The translations under genes were made by a program, and so were the position numbers. A DNA stretch of 34,628 bases from the NCBI RefSeq assembly GCF_008933605.1, contig NZ_WBUS01000020.1, positions 1-34,628 of the forward strand, read 5' to 3'. The first letter of the stretch is position 1, and each line of letters opens with the position of its first letter. Below are positions 18,325 through 26,346 of this stretch, piece after piece. Below the pieces are notes generated by a model. That model was not told the DNA's origin and made no database searches. It was given only the letters and a program-made list of their open reading frames with translations. The stretch is from Albidovulum sp. (lineage in GTDB: Bacteria; Pseudomonadota; Alphaproteobacteria; Rhodobacterales; Rhodobacteraceae).

Positions 18325-19779
18325 CTACTCCGCGGCCACGGGTTCGTAGATGGACGCCGGAAGGTCATAGCCCCAGGCGCGGAAGCGGTCGGCGAACGCC
18401 GAACGCACGCCGGTCGCCGTGAAGCGGCCGATGATCTTGCCGTCGGGGGCAAGGCCGAGCCGCTCGTAGCGGAAAATCTCCTGCATCGAGATGACATCGC
18501 CTTCCATGCCGGTGATCTCCGTGATGGAGGTCATCCGGCGCGAACCGTCCTGGAGGCGCGAGGCCTGCACGATGAGGTTGACGGCCGAGGCGATCTGGCT
18601 GCGGACCGCCTTGATCGGCATTTCGATCCCCGCCATGGCGATCATGTTCTCCAGACGCGAGATACCGTCGCGCGCGCTGTTGGCGTGGATCGTGGTCATC
18701 GACCCGTCGTGGCCGGTGTTCATGGCCTGAAGCATGTCGATGACTTCCTCGCCGCGGGTTTCGCCGACGATGATGCGGTCGGGACGCATCCGGAGAGCGT
18801 TCCTGAGGCAATCGCGCTGGGTCACCGCGCCCTTGCCCTCGACGTTCGCCGGGCGGCTTTCCATCCGGCCCACGTGCACCTGCTGGAGCTGGAGTTCCGC
18901 CGTGTCCTCGATCGTCAGGATCCGCTCGGAGTTGTCGATGAAGGAGGAGAGCGCGTTGAGCGTGGTGGTCTTGCCCGAACCGGTACCGCCCGAGACGATG
19001 ACGTTGAGCCGCGTGGCCACGGCGGCCTGGAGATAGGCGGCCATCTCCTCGGTAAAGGCGCCGAAGCGGACAAGATCGTCCACCCCCAGCTTGTCCTTTT
19101 TGAATTTCCGGATCGAAACGAGCGAGCCGTCCACCGCGATCGGCGGGACCATGCAGTTGAAACGCGATCCGTCGGCCAGGCGGGCGTCGCAATAGGGGTT
19201 CGATTCATCGACCCGCCGGCCCACCGCCGAGACGATCTTGTCGATGATCCTCAGAAGGTGGCGTTCGTCCTTGAAGGTGATGTCGGTCAGCGTCAGCTTG
19301 CCGGCACGTTCGACGAAGATCTGCTGCGGGCCGTTCACGAGGATGTCGTTCACCGTGTCGTCCTGCAAGAGCGGCTCCAGCGGACCCAGGCCCATCACCT
19401 CGTGATAGAGCTCCTGGAAGAGCGAGGAGCGTTCGTCCTTGTTCAGGACGACCGACATGTCCTCCAGCGCCTCGGTCGAGATCGAGACGATTTCCTGCCT
19501 GAGTTCCGTTTCCGAAGCGTGTTCGAGAGCGCCGAGGTTGAGGTTGTCGAGAAGCCGCTTGTGCAGCTCGACCTTGAGCTCGCCCATCCGCTCCTTGCGC
19601 TTCTTCTCCTTGTCGGCGGCGACCGCCTGGGCCGGATTCGTCGCCGTAGCGCCGGCACGCCGGGCGACGACGGGCCGGTTCACCTCGGGCGCGGCGACCA
19701 CGGCGGGTTTCGGCGTCTGCGGGGTCGATGCGGCGGTGGCCGGTCCGGCGCCATCTGGCTTCTTGAAGCGGGAAAACAT
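18325..19779 (-). CDS. cpaF: Tad pilus motor ATPase CpaF/TadA
   Basis: This cytoplasmic hexameric type II/IV secretion ATPase powers assembly of the Flp pilus. The 484-residue product has a variable A/P-rich N-terminus, a helical domain, and the CpaF core: [15 protein letters not shown], the Walker A GGTGSGKT at 264-271, Walker B-type [10 protein letters not shown] with the acidic box, and the His-box region [16 protein letters not shown]. The invariant [20 protein letters not shown] stretch is complete. ATG 19779 lies 27 bp after the cpaE stop, and its own stop is five bases from tadB. Length and motifs are standard. Confidence 0.96.
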   Translation of the reverse strand: MFSRFKKPDGAGPATAASTPQTPKPAVVAAPEVNRPVVARRAGATATNPAQAVAADKEKKRKERMGELKVELHKRLLDNLNLGALEHASETELRQEIVSISTEALEDMSVVLNKDERSSLFQELYHEVMGLGPLEPLLQDDTVNDILVNGPQQIFVERAGKLTLTDITFKDERHLLRIIDKIVSAVGRRVDESNPYCDARLADGSRFNCMVPPIAVDGSLVSIRKFKKDKLGVDDLVRFGAFTEEMAAYLQAAVATRLNVIVSGGTGSGKTTTLNALSSFIDNSERILTIEDTAELQLQQVHVGRMESRPANVEGKGAVTQRDCLRNALRMRPDRIIVGETRGEEVIDMLQAMNTGHDGSMTTIHANSARDGISRLENMIAMAGIEMPIKAVRSQIASAVNLIVQASRLQDGSRRMTSITEITGMEGDVISMQEIFRYERLGLAPDGKIIGRFTATGVRSAFADRFRAWGYDLPASIYEPVAAE

Positions 19780-19806
19780 GGGCTACTCCGGTTCGACTGG
19801 CGGCGG

Positions 19807-21057
19807 TCAGACGGCCGCGGCTTCAGCGGCCACGTTGAGGTCGTAGATGGATTTCGCGAGCTTCGCGATCTCGCGCCGCAGGGGGTTCTTGGCGGCGGTT
19901 TCGGCCAGCGGCAGGCCGTGGTCGTTCGACTGCGTCACCTGCTTGGTCCCGTCGGGAAGCTGAAGCTCGATCGTGATGTCGAGGCTCTCGGCCAGGCGCT
20001 TCACGCGGCTCTTGCCGGAGAGGTCCGTGAACTTCGGCGCGCGGTTGAGCACGTAGCGCAGCTTCTCGTAGGGAAGTTCCTCGGCCTTCAGCGCGCGGAT
20101 CATCCGCAGCGCGTTCTGCGCCGACCGCATGTCGAGTTCCATCGTCGCGAAGTAGATATGGGACTGGTTCAGAACGGCCTCGGTCCACTGCACGACCGTG
20201 GAGGGCATGTCGACGACGACGAAGTCGAAATTAGCGCGCGCCACTGCGAGCACGCGGTTGATGTCTTCCGACGTGACGATGTCGAGGGGCAGCATCTCCG
20301 TCGGCGCCGTCATGACATGCATCTTCTCGTTGAAGTTGAGAAGCGCCTGCAGGAAGCTCACGTTGTCCACCGAGGCGGTGTCCGACAGCATCTCGTAGAC
20401 CGCTTCGCGGCGGGGCAGGTCGAGATAGGTCGAGACCGAACCATACTGGAAGTTGAAGTCCAGCAGGCAGACCCGCGGCCCATTCGTCTTCTGCACCGTC
20501 GCCAGTTCCCAGGCGAGGTTGACCGCGAAGGTCGTGGCGCCGGTGCCGCCGGCAAGTCCGTGAACCGCCAGAATCACGCCGTCGCGGTCGCCCTTCGGCT
20601 TGAAGGCGGGGGCAACCGGTTCCTCGCCCAGGACCTGATCGGCGGCTGGTGCTCGGTGGAGGCGCTCGATTGCATCATGCAGCGCGTTCTCGGGAAGCGG
20701 GTAGGGCACGAAATCGTCCGCGCCAAGCCGCAGCAGCTGATGCAGCGCGATCGGGCTCACCTCCTCGGCGATGAGGATGATCTTCACGCCCTTTTCCTTC
20801 GCGGTCGAGATAATCCCCGAAATCCGTGCGAGGTCGCTTTCGTCCTCCGAATCGACCGCGATGGCGACAAACTCGAGCGCGTCGGCATCCGGCTGGTTGA
20901 GGAAGAGTATCGCGTCGTCGAAGGAAAGATCGCCCCAGCTTTCGCCAAGCTCGACCTCCATGTCCTCGATCAGAAGGTCGAAGTTGCTGACATCGCGCGA
21001 AATCGTGCACGCGACGATCGGTGCCGGTTCCGGCTGCAAGGCGGCTACGCTGCTCAT
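19807..21057 (-). CDS. cpaE: Pilus localisation protein CpaE/TadZ (MinD/ParA-like)
   Basis: CpaE/TadZ positions the Tad machine at the cell pole. The 416-residue product has an N-terminal pseudo-receiver domain (to about residue 130, with VKIILIAEE and LGADDFVPYP) and a ParA/MinD-type domain. Its P-loop is GLAGGTGATT (about 167-176), which lacks both lysines of the canonical deviant Walker A KGGxGKT. The Walker A' strand VCLLDFNFQYGSVSTYLDL and the strand FDFVVVDMPS are present. ATG 21057 is preferred. An in-frame ATG at 21120 would add 21 residues of hydrophilic sequence and has no ribosome site. A 265-bp gap with a terminator separates it from the preceding gene, so it may have its own promoter. 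Confidence 0.88.
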   Translation of the reverse strand: MSSVAALQPEPAPIVACTISRDVSNFDLLIEDMEVELGESWGDLSFDDAILFLNQPDADALEFVAIAVDSEDESDLARISGIISTAKEKGVKIILIAEEVSPIALHQLLRLGADDFVPYPLPENALHDAIERLHRAPAADQVLGEEPVAPAFKPKGDRDGVILAVHGLAGGTGATTFAVNLAWELATVQKTNGPRVCLLDFNFQYGSVSTYLDLPRREAVYEMLSDTASVDNVSFLQALLNFNEKMHVMTAPTEMLPLDIVTSEDINRVLAVARANFDFVVVDMPSTVVQWTEAVLNQSHIYFATMELDMRSAQNALRMIRALKAEELPYEKLRYVLNRAPKFTDLSGKSRVKRLAESLDITIELQLPDGTKQVTQSNDHGLPLAETAAKNPLRREIAKLAKSIYDLNVAAEAAAV

Positions 21058-21263
21058 TCCCACACGTCCTTCATCACGCGGGTGGCGGGCCTTGTCCTGT
21101 GCATCGTGCTTGGTCATCAAGTCGCTACAGGCCCCGGTCCATCACCCGGCACGACCTTACGGCCGCGCTATTACTCCCAGGTTGCGAAAATCCCGGAGAA
21201 CTTTGGCAATATTGGGGCCGAAATACCGAAATTATGCGTTATCCGGCGACGATGAAAAGCCGA

Positions 21264-21291
21264 GGGCGGCCTTTGTTGCCAAAGGCCGCCC
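21264..21291 (-). terminator. Intrinsic-type terminator after the OmpA lipoprotein gene
   Basis: A perfect 12-bp inverted repeat, GGGCGGCCTTTG / CAAAGGCCGCCC with loop TTGC, lies 31 bp beyond the OmpA-like stop. On the minus strand it is followed within a few bases by TTTT. It separates the cpaB-cpaC-ompA part of the Tad locus from cpaE onward. Confidence 0.75.
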
Positions 21292-21322
21292 AGAGCAGGA
21301 AACAATTTGCGATGTTGTCCCG

Positions 21323-22003
21323 TCAGCCGCCGGTAGAAGCGCCGCCGGCACCCGCCGTACCCTGGACCGAGTCCACCGTATGCGGGGAGGTTGCGCTGGA
21401 CACATACTCTCGCCAGATGATCTCGGCGTACTTGCCGTTGAGAACCAGCGGGTTCTTGGCGACAAAGCCGGAAACCTCCGTGACGGTGCGCCGGTTGCGC
21501 CGCTCTTCGGTCTGCACGAAGACGAGCGGTTGCGTTTCGCCGAAGGAGGCGACGGCCTCCAGCCGCGACCGGCTGATGCCCTGGCTCGACAGGAAGGCGA
21601 CCACGGCCTTGGCGCGGCGCAGCCCGAGTGCCTTGTTGTAGGCGTCGGAGCCCACGAGGTCGGTGTGGCCGTAGACACGGAAGCGCACCTCGGGGAATTG
21701 CCGGATCCAGTCGGCCTGACGCATCAGGGCCTGCTGGGCCTCGCCATCGAGCACCGCGCTGTCGAAGGCGAAGTTGACGGTGTTCGGCACCTCGGCCGCG
21801 AAGCGGCGCGTCAGGTCGATGACATAGGACTTCTCACCTTGCTGGATGAGCGTGTTGTTCATCGTGGCGTTGCCGAAATCGCGCGTCTCTATCTCGGAGC
21901 CTGCCTCCGAATAGAAGGTGCGGGCGATGTTGGTCTCCTTCGAGCAGGCCGCAAGAGCGGTCAGGCTGGCCGAAAGGAGGAGAAGGCTGGTTCTGGCTCG
22001 CAT
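21323..22003 (-). CDS. OmpA-family lipoprotein in the cpaD position of the Tad locus
   Basis: The 226-residue product begins with a lipoprotein signal (lipobox LAAC, Cys near residue 20), so it is probably anchored to the outer membrane. Its centre is an OmpA C-terminal-type peptidoglycan-binding domain, with VNFAFDSAVLDGEAQQAL, FRVYGHTDLVGSDAYNKALGLRRAKAV and ASFGETQP. The C-terminus is a short G/S/T/A-rich tail. It sits between cpaC and cpaE, where many Tad loci carry cpaD, and its start is four bases from the cpaC stop. It probably ties the secretin to the cell wall; that role is inferred from position. A strong hairpin follows its stop. Confidence 0.88.
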   Translation of the reverse strand: MRARTSLLLLSASLTALAACSKETNIARTFYSEAGSEIETRDFGNATMNNTLIQQGEKSYVIDLTRRFAAEVPNTVNFAFDSAVLDGEAQQALMRQADWIRQFPEVRFRVYGHTDLVGSDAYNKALGLRRAKAVVAFLSSQGISRSRLEAVASFGETQPLVFVQTEERRNRRTVTEVSGFVAKNPLVLNGKYAEIIWREYVSSATSPHTVDSVQGTAGAGGASTGG

Positions 22004-22007
22004 CGTC

Positions 22008-23420
22008 TCACTCCATCACATAGCCATAGGACCCGCTGTAGTCCTGCTTCGACACTTCGCCGATGGCGCCTTTGGACCTCCCGGTCGACGCCGTCTTGCC
22101 GAAGAGGAAGAGCTCGGCCTCGGTCGGCGCCTTCACGCGGTCAGTCGGCAGCGCCAGCGCCTCGCCGCGGGTGGGCGACACGAGATGCGGCGTGATGATG
22201 ATCACGAGTTCTGACTGGTTGCGCTGGAAGTCGGCGCTGCGGAAGAGCGCGCCGAGTACCGGAACGTCGCCGAGCCAGGGGATCTGGCCGTTCGAGTCGG
22301 TGAAGTCGTCCTGCAGCAGGCCCGCGATGGCAAAGCTTTCGCCGTCGCGCATCTCGACCGTGGTCTGTGCCTCCCGCCGCTTGAAGGCGTTCAGGGTGAT
22401 GCCGGTCCCGACGCTGGTCTGGATCGTCGTGTCGATGCTCGACACCGCCGCGTTGATCGAAAGGTTGATGATGTCCCCGTCGACGACGACCGGCTTGAAG
22501 GTGAGCTCCACGCCGAAGGGCTTGTATTCGACGGTCACGGTGTTGTTCTCGCTGGCGACCGGGATCGGGTATTCGCCGCCGGCGAGGAAGGCCGCCTCCT
22601 GCCCCGAAAGGGCGGTGAGGTTCGGCTCGGACAGGGTCCGGACGAGACCCTTCTGTTCGAGTGCTTCCAGCAGGATGCCGAACTGGACGCTGCCGCCCGT
22701 GAAGCCGATGCCGAAGCCGCCGGTCTGGGCCGTCGTGAAGCCGCCGCCGCCGGCGACGCTGACGGCTCCGTTGAGGTTCGCTCCGGTGCCAGCCTCGACG
22801 TTGACCGAACGCGTCGGGTCGGGCGTGCGCACGCCGAGACTGGTCTGCAGTCGCTTGGTGACCGAGCGCTGCATCTCGGCGAAGCGGACCTTCAGCATGA
22901 CCTGCTGGGTGCCGCCGACGACCATCAGGTTCGACACCCGGTCGGGCGCGTAGCGCTTGGCGAGATCGAGTGCTCGGTCGAGCTTTGCGGTCGAGGAAAC
23001 GACCCCCGACAGCACGATGCCGTCGTTCGCGGTCCGCACCTCGATGTTCTCGCCCGGCAGGATCTGCTGCAGCCGCTCCTTGAACTCGGCCACGTCGAGC
23101 GAGACCTGCACGTCGACGTTGGTGATGAGCTTGCCGTCCGGCGCAAGCAGCGTCAGCGTCGTGCGCCCCGGCGCCTTGCCGAGAACGTAGATGGACCGGT
23201 CCGACAGCGTCGAGATGTCGGCGATGCCGGGGTTGGCGATCGACAGCTCGGCGAAGGGTTGGTCGGATTCGACGACGACGGCCCGGTTCATCGGAACGGT
23301 CAGCGCGCTCGTGGCCGATCCGTTGACGATCTTAAGCGTTTCCGCTTGGGCGGCCGGGACTGCGACGATGCAGAGCGAAACGCCCAGCATTCCCGCCGCA
23401 AGGGTTCTTTTCATGCTCAT
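22008..23420 (-). CDS. cpaC: Tad outer-membrane secretin CpaC/RcpA
   Basis: CpaC forms the outer-membrane ring through which the Flp pilus passes. The 470-residue product has a Sec signal peptide ending AQA-ET near residue 30. The N-terminal pilus-assembly domain follows (LTVPMNRAVVVESDQPFAEL, SIYVLGKAPGRTTLTLL), then a BON-like segment (ANDGIVLSGVVSS) and the secretin domain (VLMKVRFAEMQ-like start, SEPNLTALSGQEAAFLAGGE, PWLGDVPVLGALFRS, ELVIIITPHLV). These are standard secretin signatures. ATG 23420 is chosen; ATG 23414 is two codons later and the frame also extends seven residues upstream. A 239-bp gap with a strong hairpin separates it from cpaB, so it may have its own promoter. Confidence 0.95.
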   Translation of the reverse strand: MSMKRTLAAGMLGVSLCIVAVPAAQAETLKIVNGSATSALTVPMNRAVVVESDQPFAELSIANPGIADISTLSDRSIYVLGKAPGRTTLTLLAPDGKLITNVDVQVSLDVAEFKERLQQILPGENIEVRTANDGIVLSGVVSSTAKLDRALDLAKRYAPDRVSNLMVVGGTQQVMLKVRFAEMQRSVTKRLQTSLGVRTPDPTRSVNVEAGTGANLNGAVSVAGGGGFTTAQTGGFGIGFTGGSVQFGILLEALEQKGLVRTLSEPNLTALSGQEAAFLAGGEYPIPVASENNTVTVEYKPFGVELTFKPVVVDGDIINLSINAAVSSIDTTIQTSVGTGITLNAFKRREAQTTVEMRDGESFAIAGLLQDDFTDSNGQIPWLGDVPVLGALFRSADFQRNQSELVIIITPHLVSPTRGEALALPTDRVKAPTEAELFLFGKTASTGRSKGAIGEVSKQDYSGSYGYVME

Positions 23421-23600
23421 GTGACCTGCCTCTCCGATCACGCCTCTGGGATGGGTCTTTGTGCCCGTTGTGCGGGTCTTTGGGTGCCCATATTGATGTC
23501 AGAATGCGGGACGCTGGCTTTTTTTGCAAGAATCAACCGGTTGCCGCAGGGTGTTTATGTGGATAACCGGCAACACAAGGGAATCTGTGGTACGAAATCA

Positions 23601-23634
23601 CCGCGCCGGCCACTTGATGTTGTGGCCGGCGCGG
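23601..23634 (-). terminator. Perfect 13-bp hairpin after cpaB
   Basis: CCGCGCCGGCCAC (23601-23613) pairs perfectly with GTGGCCGGCGCGG (23622-23634) across an eight-base loop, 25 bp beyond the cpaB stop. On the minus strand TGATTTCG follows, a weak T-tract. It probably ends or attenuates flp/cpaB transcription before cpaC. Confidence 0.65.
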
Positions 23635-23659
23635 GTAACGGATGCGGATTTCGTCGGCG

Positions 23660-24532
23660 TCAGTTCGTGCAGGGGATCACGGTCTCCACCACTTCGCCGC
23701 CCTTGTTGGTGCGGATGGTGCAGACCTTCGGCGCTGCGACTTCCTGCACCGGGGCTTCCTCGACGATGCCGAGAAGCGTGTTTCGGTCGATCTCGATCGC
23801 GCTTGCCTTCTCCATGTCGCCGGTGCCGACGAGCGAGAGGGTGAGACGGCCGGTCTGCTGGGCGAGGGCGAGCGACGCCACCTGCTCAGGCGTCGCCTCG
23901 ACGGTCACGGTGCGCGCGATCATCGTTTCCTCGCTGCGGTCGGCGTCGGCGCTCTGGTTGATCGCGATGAGCCGCACGGCCGAGTCGATGAGTTTCGCCA
24001 CGTCCTGGCCGTTGACGGCGCCGGACCAGTAGATGTCGACCCGGTCTCCGGGCCGCAGGAAGCCCGACACGCCCGTCGTCACGTCCACGTTGATCGCGAA
24101 GGCGCGCATCCCGGCGGAGAGATTGGCATTGATGCCGGCATCCACGCCCGGTTCGGTGATCTTGGCCAGGAGAAGCGGTTCGAACGGCTCATAGCTCCGA
24201 AGCGCGGCGCGGGGGCGGGTTTCGCCCTCCCAGAACACCGGCACGACGGCGGGATCGCCGCCCTGGGGGCCCACCACTGTGTTGAACACGCCCGCGGGCG
24301 TCTTGCCTTCCTGGACCTTGATCACCTCAAGGTCTTCGCGGGTAAAGCGGTCGCCGTACTTCATCGCCTTCTTGGCGACGACCACGTTCACGAGCTTCGG
24401 CGCATTCGCCTGTTCGGCCGCAAGACGGTCGCGTTCGGCCTGGGTCTGGGCGATGAAGCCTTGCGCCATGTAGACGGCAAAGCCCGCAAGCGCGACCCCC
24501 AGAACCAGAACCAGGGCAAATACCAGTCGCAT
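23660..24532 (-). CDS. cpaB: Flp pilus assembly protein CpaB/RcpC
   Basis: CpaB/RcpC is a periplasmic, membrane-anchored protein needed for Tad pilus biogenesis. The 290-residue product has one N-terminal helix (LVFALVLVLGVALAGFAVYM) as anchor, a SAF-type domain (about 45-120: VVVAKKAMKYGDRFTREDLEV), and the RcpC domain with RAFAINVDVTTGVSGFLRPGDRVDIYW, the most conserved stretch in the family. Start ATG 24532 has AAAGGA upstream. It follows the divergent flp gene by 231 bp. A TTGACC at 24639-24634 (minus) could be a -35 element but no good -10 is seen. Confidence 0.93.
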   Translation of the reverse strand: MRLVFALVLVLGVALAGFAVYMAQGFIAQTQAERDRLAAEQANAPKLVNVVVAKKAMKYGDRFTREDLEVIKVQEGKTPAGVFNTVVGPQGGDPAVVPVFWEGETRPRAALRSYEPFEPLLLAKITEPGVDAGINANLSAGMRAFAINVDVTTGVSGFLRPGDRVDIYWSGAVNGQDVAKLIDSAVRLIAINQSADADRSEETMIARTVTVEATPEQVASLALAQQTGRLTLSLVGTGDMEKASAIEIDRNTLLGIVEEAPVQEVAAPKVCTIRTNKGGEVVETVIPCTN

Positions 24533-24710
24533 CCTTCATCCTTTCGTCCACCAGGTCCGGCACGCGGAGCCCATCCGCACGGCAGCCAGACCTCACCACG
24601 GATCTATATCGTCATCGAATACGGCGAAATGGTGGTCAAAGCACGCCCGATAGGAGGATTCTTTCCTGCTTCGGAAACATTTGCCGGGATCCGCCTGCCC
24701 TGAAAGCAAA

Positions 24711-24736
24711 CCGGGCGCCGCGTTGCCGCGCGCCCG
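24711..24736 (-). terminator. Intrinsic-type terminator after the divergent flp gene
   Basis: CGGGCGC (24712-24718) pairs with GCGCCCG (24730-24736), 28 bp beyond the pilin stop. On the minus strand GTTTGCTTTC follows, the same kind of interrupted T-tract as after the other flp genes. Confidence 0.6.
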
Positions 24737-24763
24737 ATCCTGTCTTTCCTGCGCGCCGCGCGC

Positions 24764-24958
24764 TCAGAACGTGGTGTTGATCGACTGGGAGGAAAGCCAG
24801 GATTCCGTTTTCTGGCCGATACTTGTCATCTGGCCCTTGAGACCGGCCATGGCGACCAGCACCAGGCTCACCACGCTTGCCGTCAGCACGACCCAGTCCA
24901 CGGTGACCGCGCCCTCGTCGCTGGCGAGAAACCGCTTGCTACGCTTGAATACCGTCAT
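24764..24958 (-). CDS. flp: Flp-family type IVb pilin, divergent paralogue
   Basis: The 64-residue prepilin has a basic 16-residue leader ending DEG, then a mature N-terminus AVTVDWVVLTASVV continuing as a hydrophobic helix, and a short polar C-terminus ending SSQSINTTF. TadV should cut after the glycine. At mature positions 5 and 6 it has Asp-Trp instead of the usual Glu-Tyr of Flp pilins. It is clearly paralogous to the three identical copies upstream (same leader length, same core, same C-terminal SSQSIN) but differs at about half of its positions. It may be a minor pilin or a separately regulated one. It has its own terminator and about 175 bp of non-coding sequence upstream before the next terminator. 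Confidence 0.9.
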   Translation of the reverse strand: MTVFKRSKRFLASDEGAVTVDWVVLTASVVSLVLVAMAGLKGQMTSIGQKTESWLSSQSINTTF

Positions 24959-25132
24959 CTCACGCTCCGTTGTCCTTCGCGGCGCCGCATCCGGGCGGCC
25001 GGCACTTGTCTCGCCCTTGACCCTTGGGACAATTAAAGACGTTCAAGATGGCACGATTTGGGCGGTCGTCGTCCTTTTTCGCGCCGGGGCGGCCTACGAC
25101 TGGAAACGATCGGTTGCGGCCGTCGAAACGAA

Positions 25133-25160
25133 AACCGCGCCCCGAGGGGGGGGCGCGGTT
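25133..25160 (-). terminator. Intrinsic terminator of flp copy nearest cpaB
   Basis: AACCGCGCCCC / GGGGCGCGGTT, an 11-bp stem, begins about 28 bp past the stop. On the minus strand it ends GGTTTTCG, giving a short U-tract. This copy carries two more Gs in its loop/stem junction than the other two. Confidence 0.8.
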
Positions 25161-25187
25161 CCGCAGTTGTCCTGGTCTTGAGCCGGA

Positions 25188-25382
25188 TCAGAAGGTCGAG
25201 TTGATCGACTGGCTCGAGAGGTAGGAGTTGATCTTCGTGGTGAGCGAGCCCGTGCCCTTCTTCACCGCGGCCAGAGCCGCCACGCCGAGGCCGACGACGG
25301 CGGCGGTCAGCACGACCCAGTCGACGGTCACAGCGCCGTCTTCCTCGTTGTTGAACTTCTTCGCAAGCTTGAACAGTTTCAT
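25188..25382 (-). CDS. flp: Flp-family type IVb major pilin (copy 1 by coordinate)
   Basis: The 64-residue prepilin has the leader MKLFKLAKKFNNEEDG and mature start AVTVDWVVLTAAVV, a hydrophobic helix to about residue 43, and a polar tail KINSYLSSQSINSTF. After cleavage by TadV the 48-residue mature pilin would polymerise into the Flp fibre. Asp-Trp replaces the usual Glu-Tyr at mature positions 5-6. A strong GGAGAGAGAC ribosome site precedes ATG 25382. It is identical in protein sequence to the next two copies. Three gene copies plus strong ribosome sites and terminators suggest this is the abundant major subunit. Confidence 0.93.
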   Translation of the reverse strand: MKLFKLAKKFNNEEDGAVTVDWVVLTAAVVGLGVAALAAVKKGTGSLTTKINSYLSSQSINSTF

Positions 25383-25395
25383 GTCTCTCTCCGTA

Positions 25396-25422
25396 GGTTC
25401 GCTTCTGTTGCACCCGCGAACC
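25396..25422 (-). promoter_or_regulatory. Leader stem-loop just upstream of the flp ribosome site (copy 1)
   Basis: GGTTCGC (25396-25402) and GCGAACC (25416-25422) form a 7-bp stem with a 13-base loop, ending a few bases before the Shine-Dalgarno sequence. A second small hairpin, GAGGCC/GGCCTC (25426-25443), lies directly upstream. They may steady the mRNA 5' end or tune translation. Confidence 0.4.
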
Positions 25423-25616
25423 CTGGAGGCCAGTTCCGGCCTCAGCCTTCCCGTCGCGGAATACAGAGAATGTGCCCCCCGATCTTGACGCAAGTGGGGC
25501 AGGGAACGCGCATTTCGATGCAATTTGGGGGCAAGCAGGAAACAGATCCGGGGGATTGTTTTCCGCAAGTCGGGTGCCAGCCGCGCGAGCTCCGGCCCGC
25601 GGCCGGCGCAAAGCAA

Positions 25617-25642
25617 AACCGCGCCCCGAGGGGGGCGCGGTT
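25617..25642 (-). terminator. Intrinsic terminator of flp copy 2
   Basis: AACCGCGCCCC (25617-25627) pairs with GGGGCGCGGTT (25632-25642) around a four-base loop. On the minus strand TTTTGCTTTG follows. It lies 27 bp after the pilin stop, so each pilin copy can be a separate short transcript. Confidence 0.85.
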
Positions 25643-25669
25643 CCGCAGTTGTCCTGGTCTTGAGCCGGA

Positions 25670-25864
25670 TCAGAAGGTCGAGTTGATCGACTGGCTCGAG
25701 AGGTAGGAGTTGATCTTCGTGGTGAGCGAGCCCGTGCCCTTCTTCACCGCGGCCAGAGCCGCCACGCCGAGGCCGACGACGGCGGCGGTCAGCACGACCC
25801 AGTCGACGGTCACAGCGCCGTCTTCCTCGTTGTTGAACTTCTTCGCAAGCTTGAACAGTTTCAT
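25670..25864 (-). CDS. flp: Flp-family type IVb major pilin (copy 2)
   Basis: Identical in sequence to the copies on either side: 64 residues, 16-residue leader ending EEDG, mature AVTVDW start, one hydrophobic helix, C-terminal SSQSINSTF. It has its own ribosome site, 5' leader hairpin, upstream spacer and terminator, all repeated from copy 1. Nothing distinguishes its function from theirs, so the effect is likely gene dosage of the major pilin. Confidence 0.93.
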   Translation of the reverse strand: MKLFKLAKKFNNEEDGAVTVDWVVLTAAVVGLGVAALAAVKKGTGSLTTKINSYLSSQSINSTF

Positions 25865-25877
25865 GTCTCTCTCCGTA

Positions 25878-25904
25878 GGTTCGCTTCTGTTGCACCCGCG
25901 AACC
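25878..25904 (-). promoter_or_regulatory. Leader stem-loop upstream of flp copy 2
   Basis: Exact repeat of the GGTTCGC/GCGAACC stem-loop found before copy 1, 482 bp away. Copy 3 lacks it because the repeat ends before this point. Confidence 0.4.
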
Positions 25905-26098
25905 CTGGAGGCCAGTTCCGGCCTCAGCCTTCCCGTCGCGGAATACAGAGAATGTGCCCCCCGATCTTGACGCAAGTGGGGCAGGGAACGCGCATTTCGA
26001 TGCAATTTGGGGGCAAGCAGGAAACAGATCCGGGGGATTGTTTTCCGCAAGTCGGGTGCCAGCCGCGCGAGCTCCGGCCCGCGGCCGGCGCAAAGCAA

Positions 26099-26124
26099 AA
26101 CCGCGCCCCGAGGGGGGCGCGGTT
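26099..26124 (-). terminator. Intrinsic terminator of flp copy 3
   Basis: Same 11-bp stem AACCGCGCCCC / GGGGCGCGGTT and interrupted T-tract as for copy 2, 27 bp after the stop of the third pilin gene. Confidence 0.85.
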
Positions 26125-26151
26125 CCGCAGTTGTCCTGGTCTTGAGCCGGA

Positions 26152-26346
26152 TCAGAAGGTCGAGTTGATCGACTGGCTCGAGAGGTAGGAGTTGATCTTC
26201 GTGGTGAGCGAGCCCGTGCCCTTCTTCACCGCGGCCAGAGCCGCCACGCCGAGGCCGACGACGGCGGCGGTCAGCACGACCCAGTCGACGGTCACAGCGC
26301 CGTCTTCCTCGTTGTTGAACTTCTTCGCAAGCTTGAACAGTTTCAT
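26152..26346 (-). CDS. flp: Flp-family type IVb major pilin (copy 3, first transcribed)
   Basis: Coding sequence and ribosome site are identical to the other two copies, giving the same 64-residue prepilin. Upstream of position 26358 the DNA differs completely from the spacer before the other copies, so this gene must use a different promoter and leader. It is the first gene of the whole Tad locus on this strand and is divergent from a lytic transglycosylase gene. If the three copies are expressed differently, the contrast in 5' sequence here would be the cause. Confidence 0.93.
   Translation of the reverse strand: MKLFKLAKKFNNEEDGAVTVDWVVLTAAVVGLGVAALAAVKKGTGSLTTKINSYLSSQSINSTF

Noticed and set aside
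18685-21255. Very long + strand open frame (856 codons) across cpaF and cpaE
   Set aside because: It is the antisense shadow of two clear Tad genes, rich in H, R, D and V from complementary GC-biased codons, with no recognisable domain.
23518-23524. Run of seven T upstream of cpaC as a + strand terminator
   Set aside because: No stem precedes it on the + strand and no + strand gene ends there; it is probably part of the cpaC promoter region.
25515-25540. Possible sigma-54 promoter (minus strand TTGCCCC-N4-TTGCA) upstream of flp copies 1 and 2
   Set aside because: The invariant GG of the -24 element is TG here, and no similar element lies before copy 3 or the divergent flp.
25470-26188. Repeated 78- and 86-codon + strand frames within the flp array
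   Set aside because: They are antisense to the pilin genes and spacer and repeat only because the DNA repeats; no ribosome site or domain.
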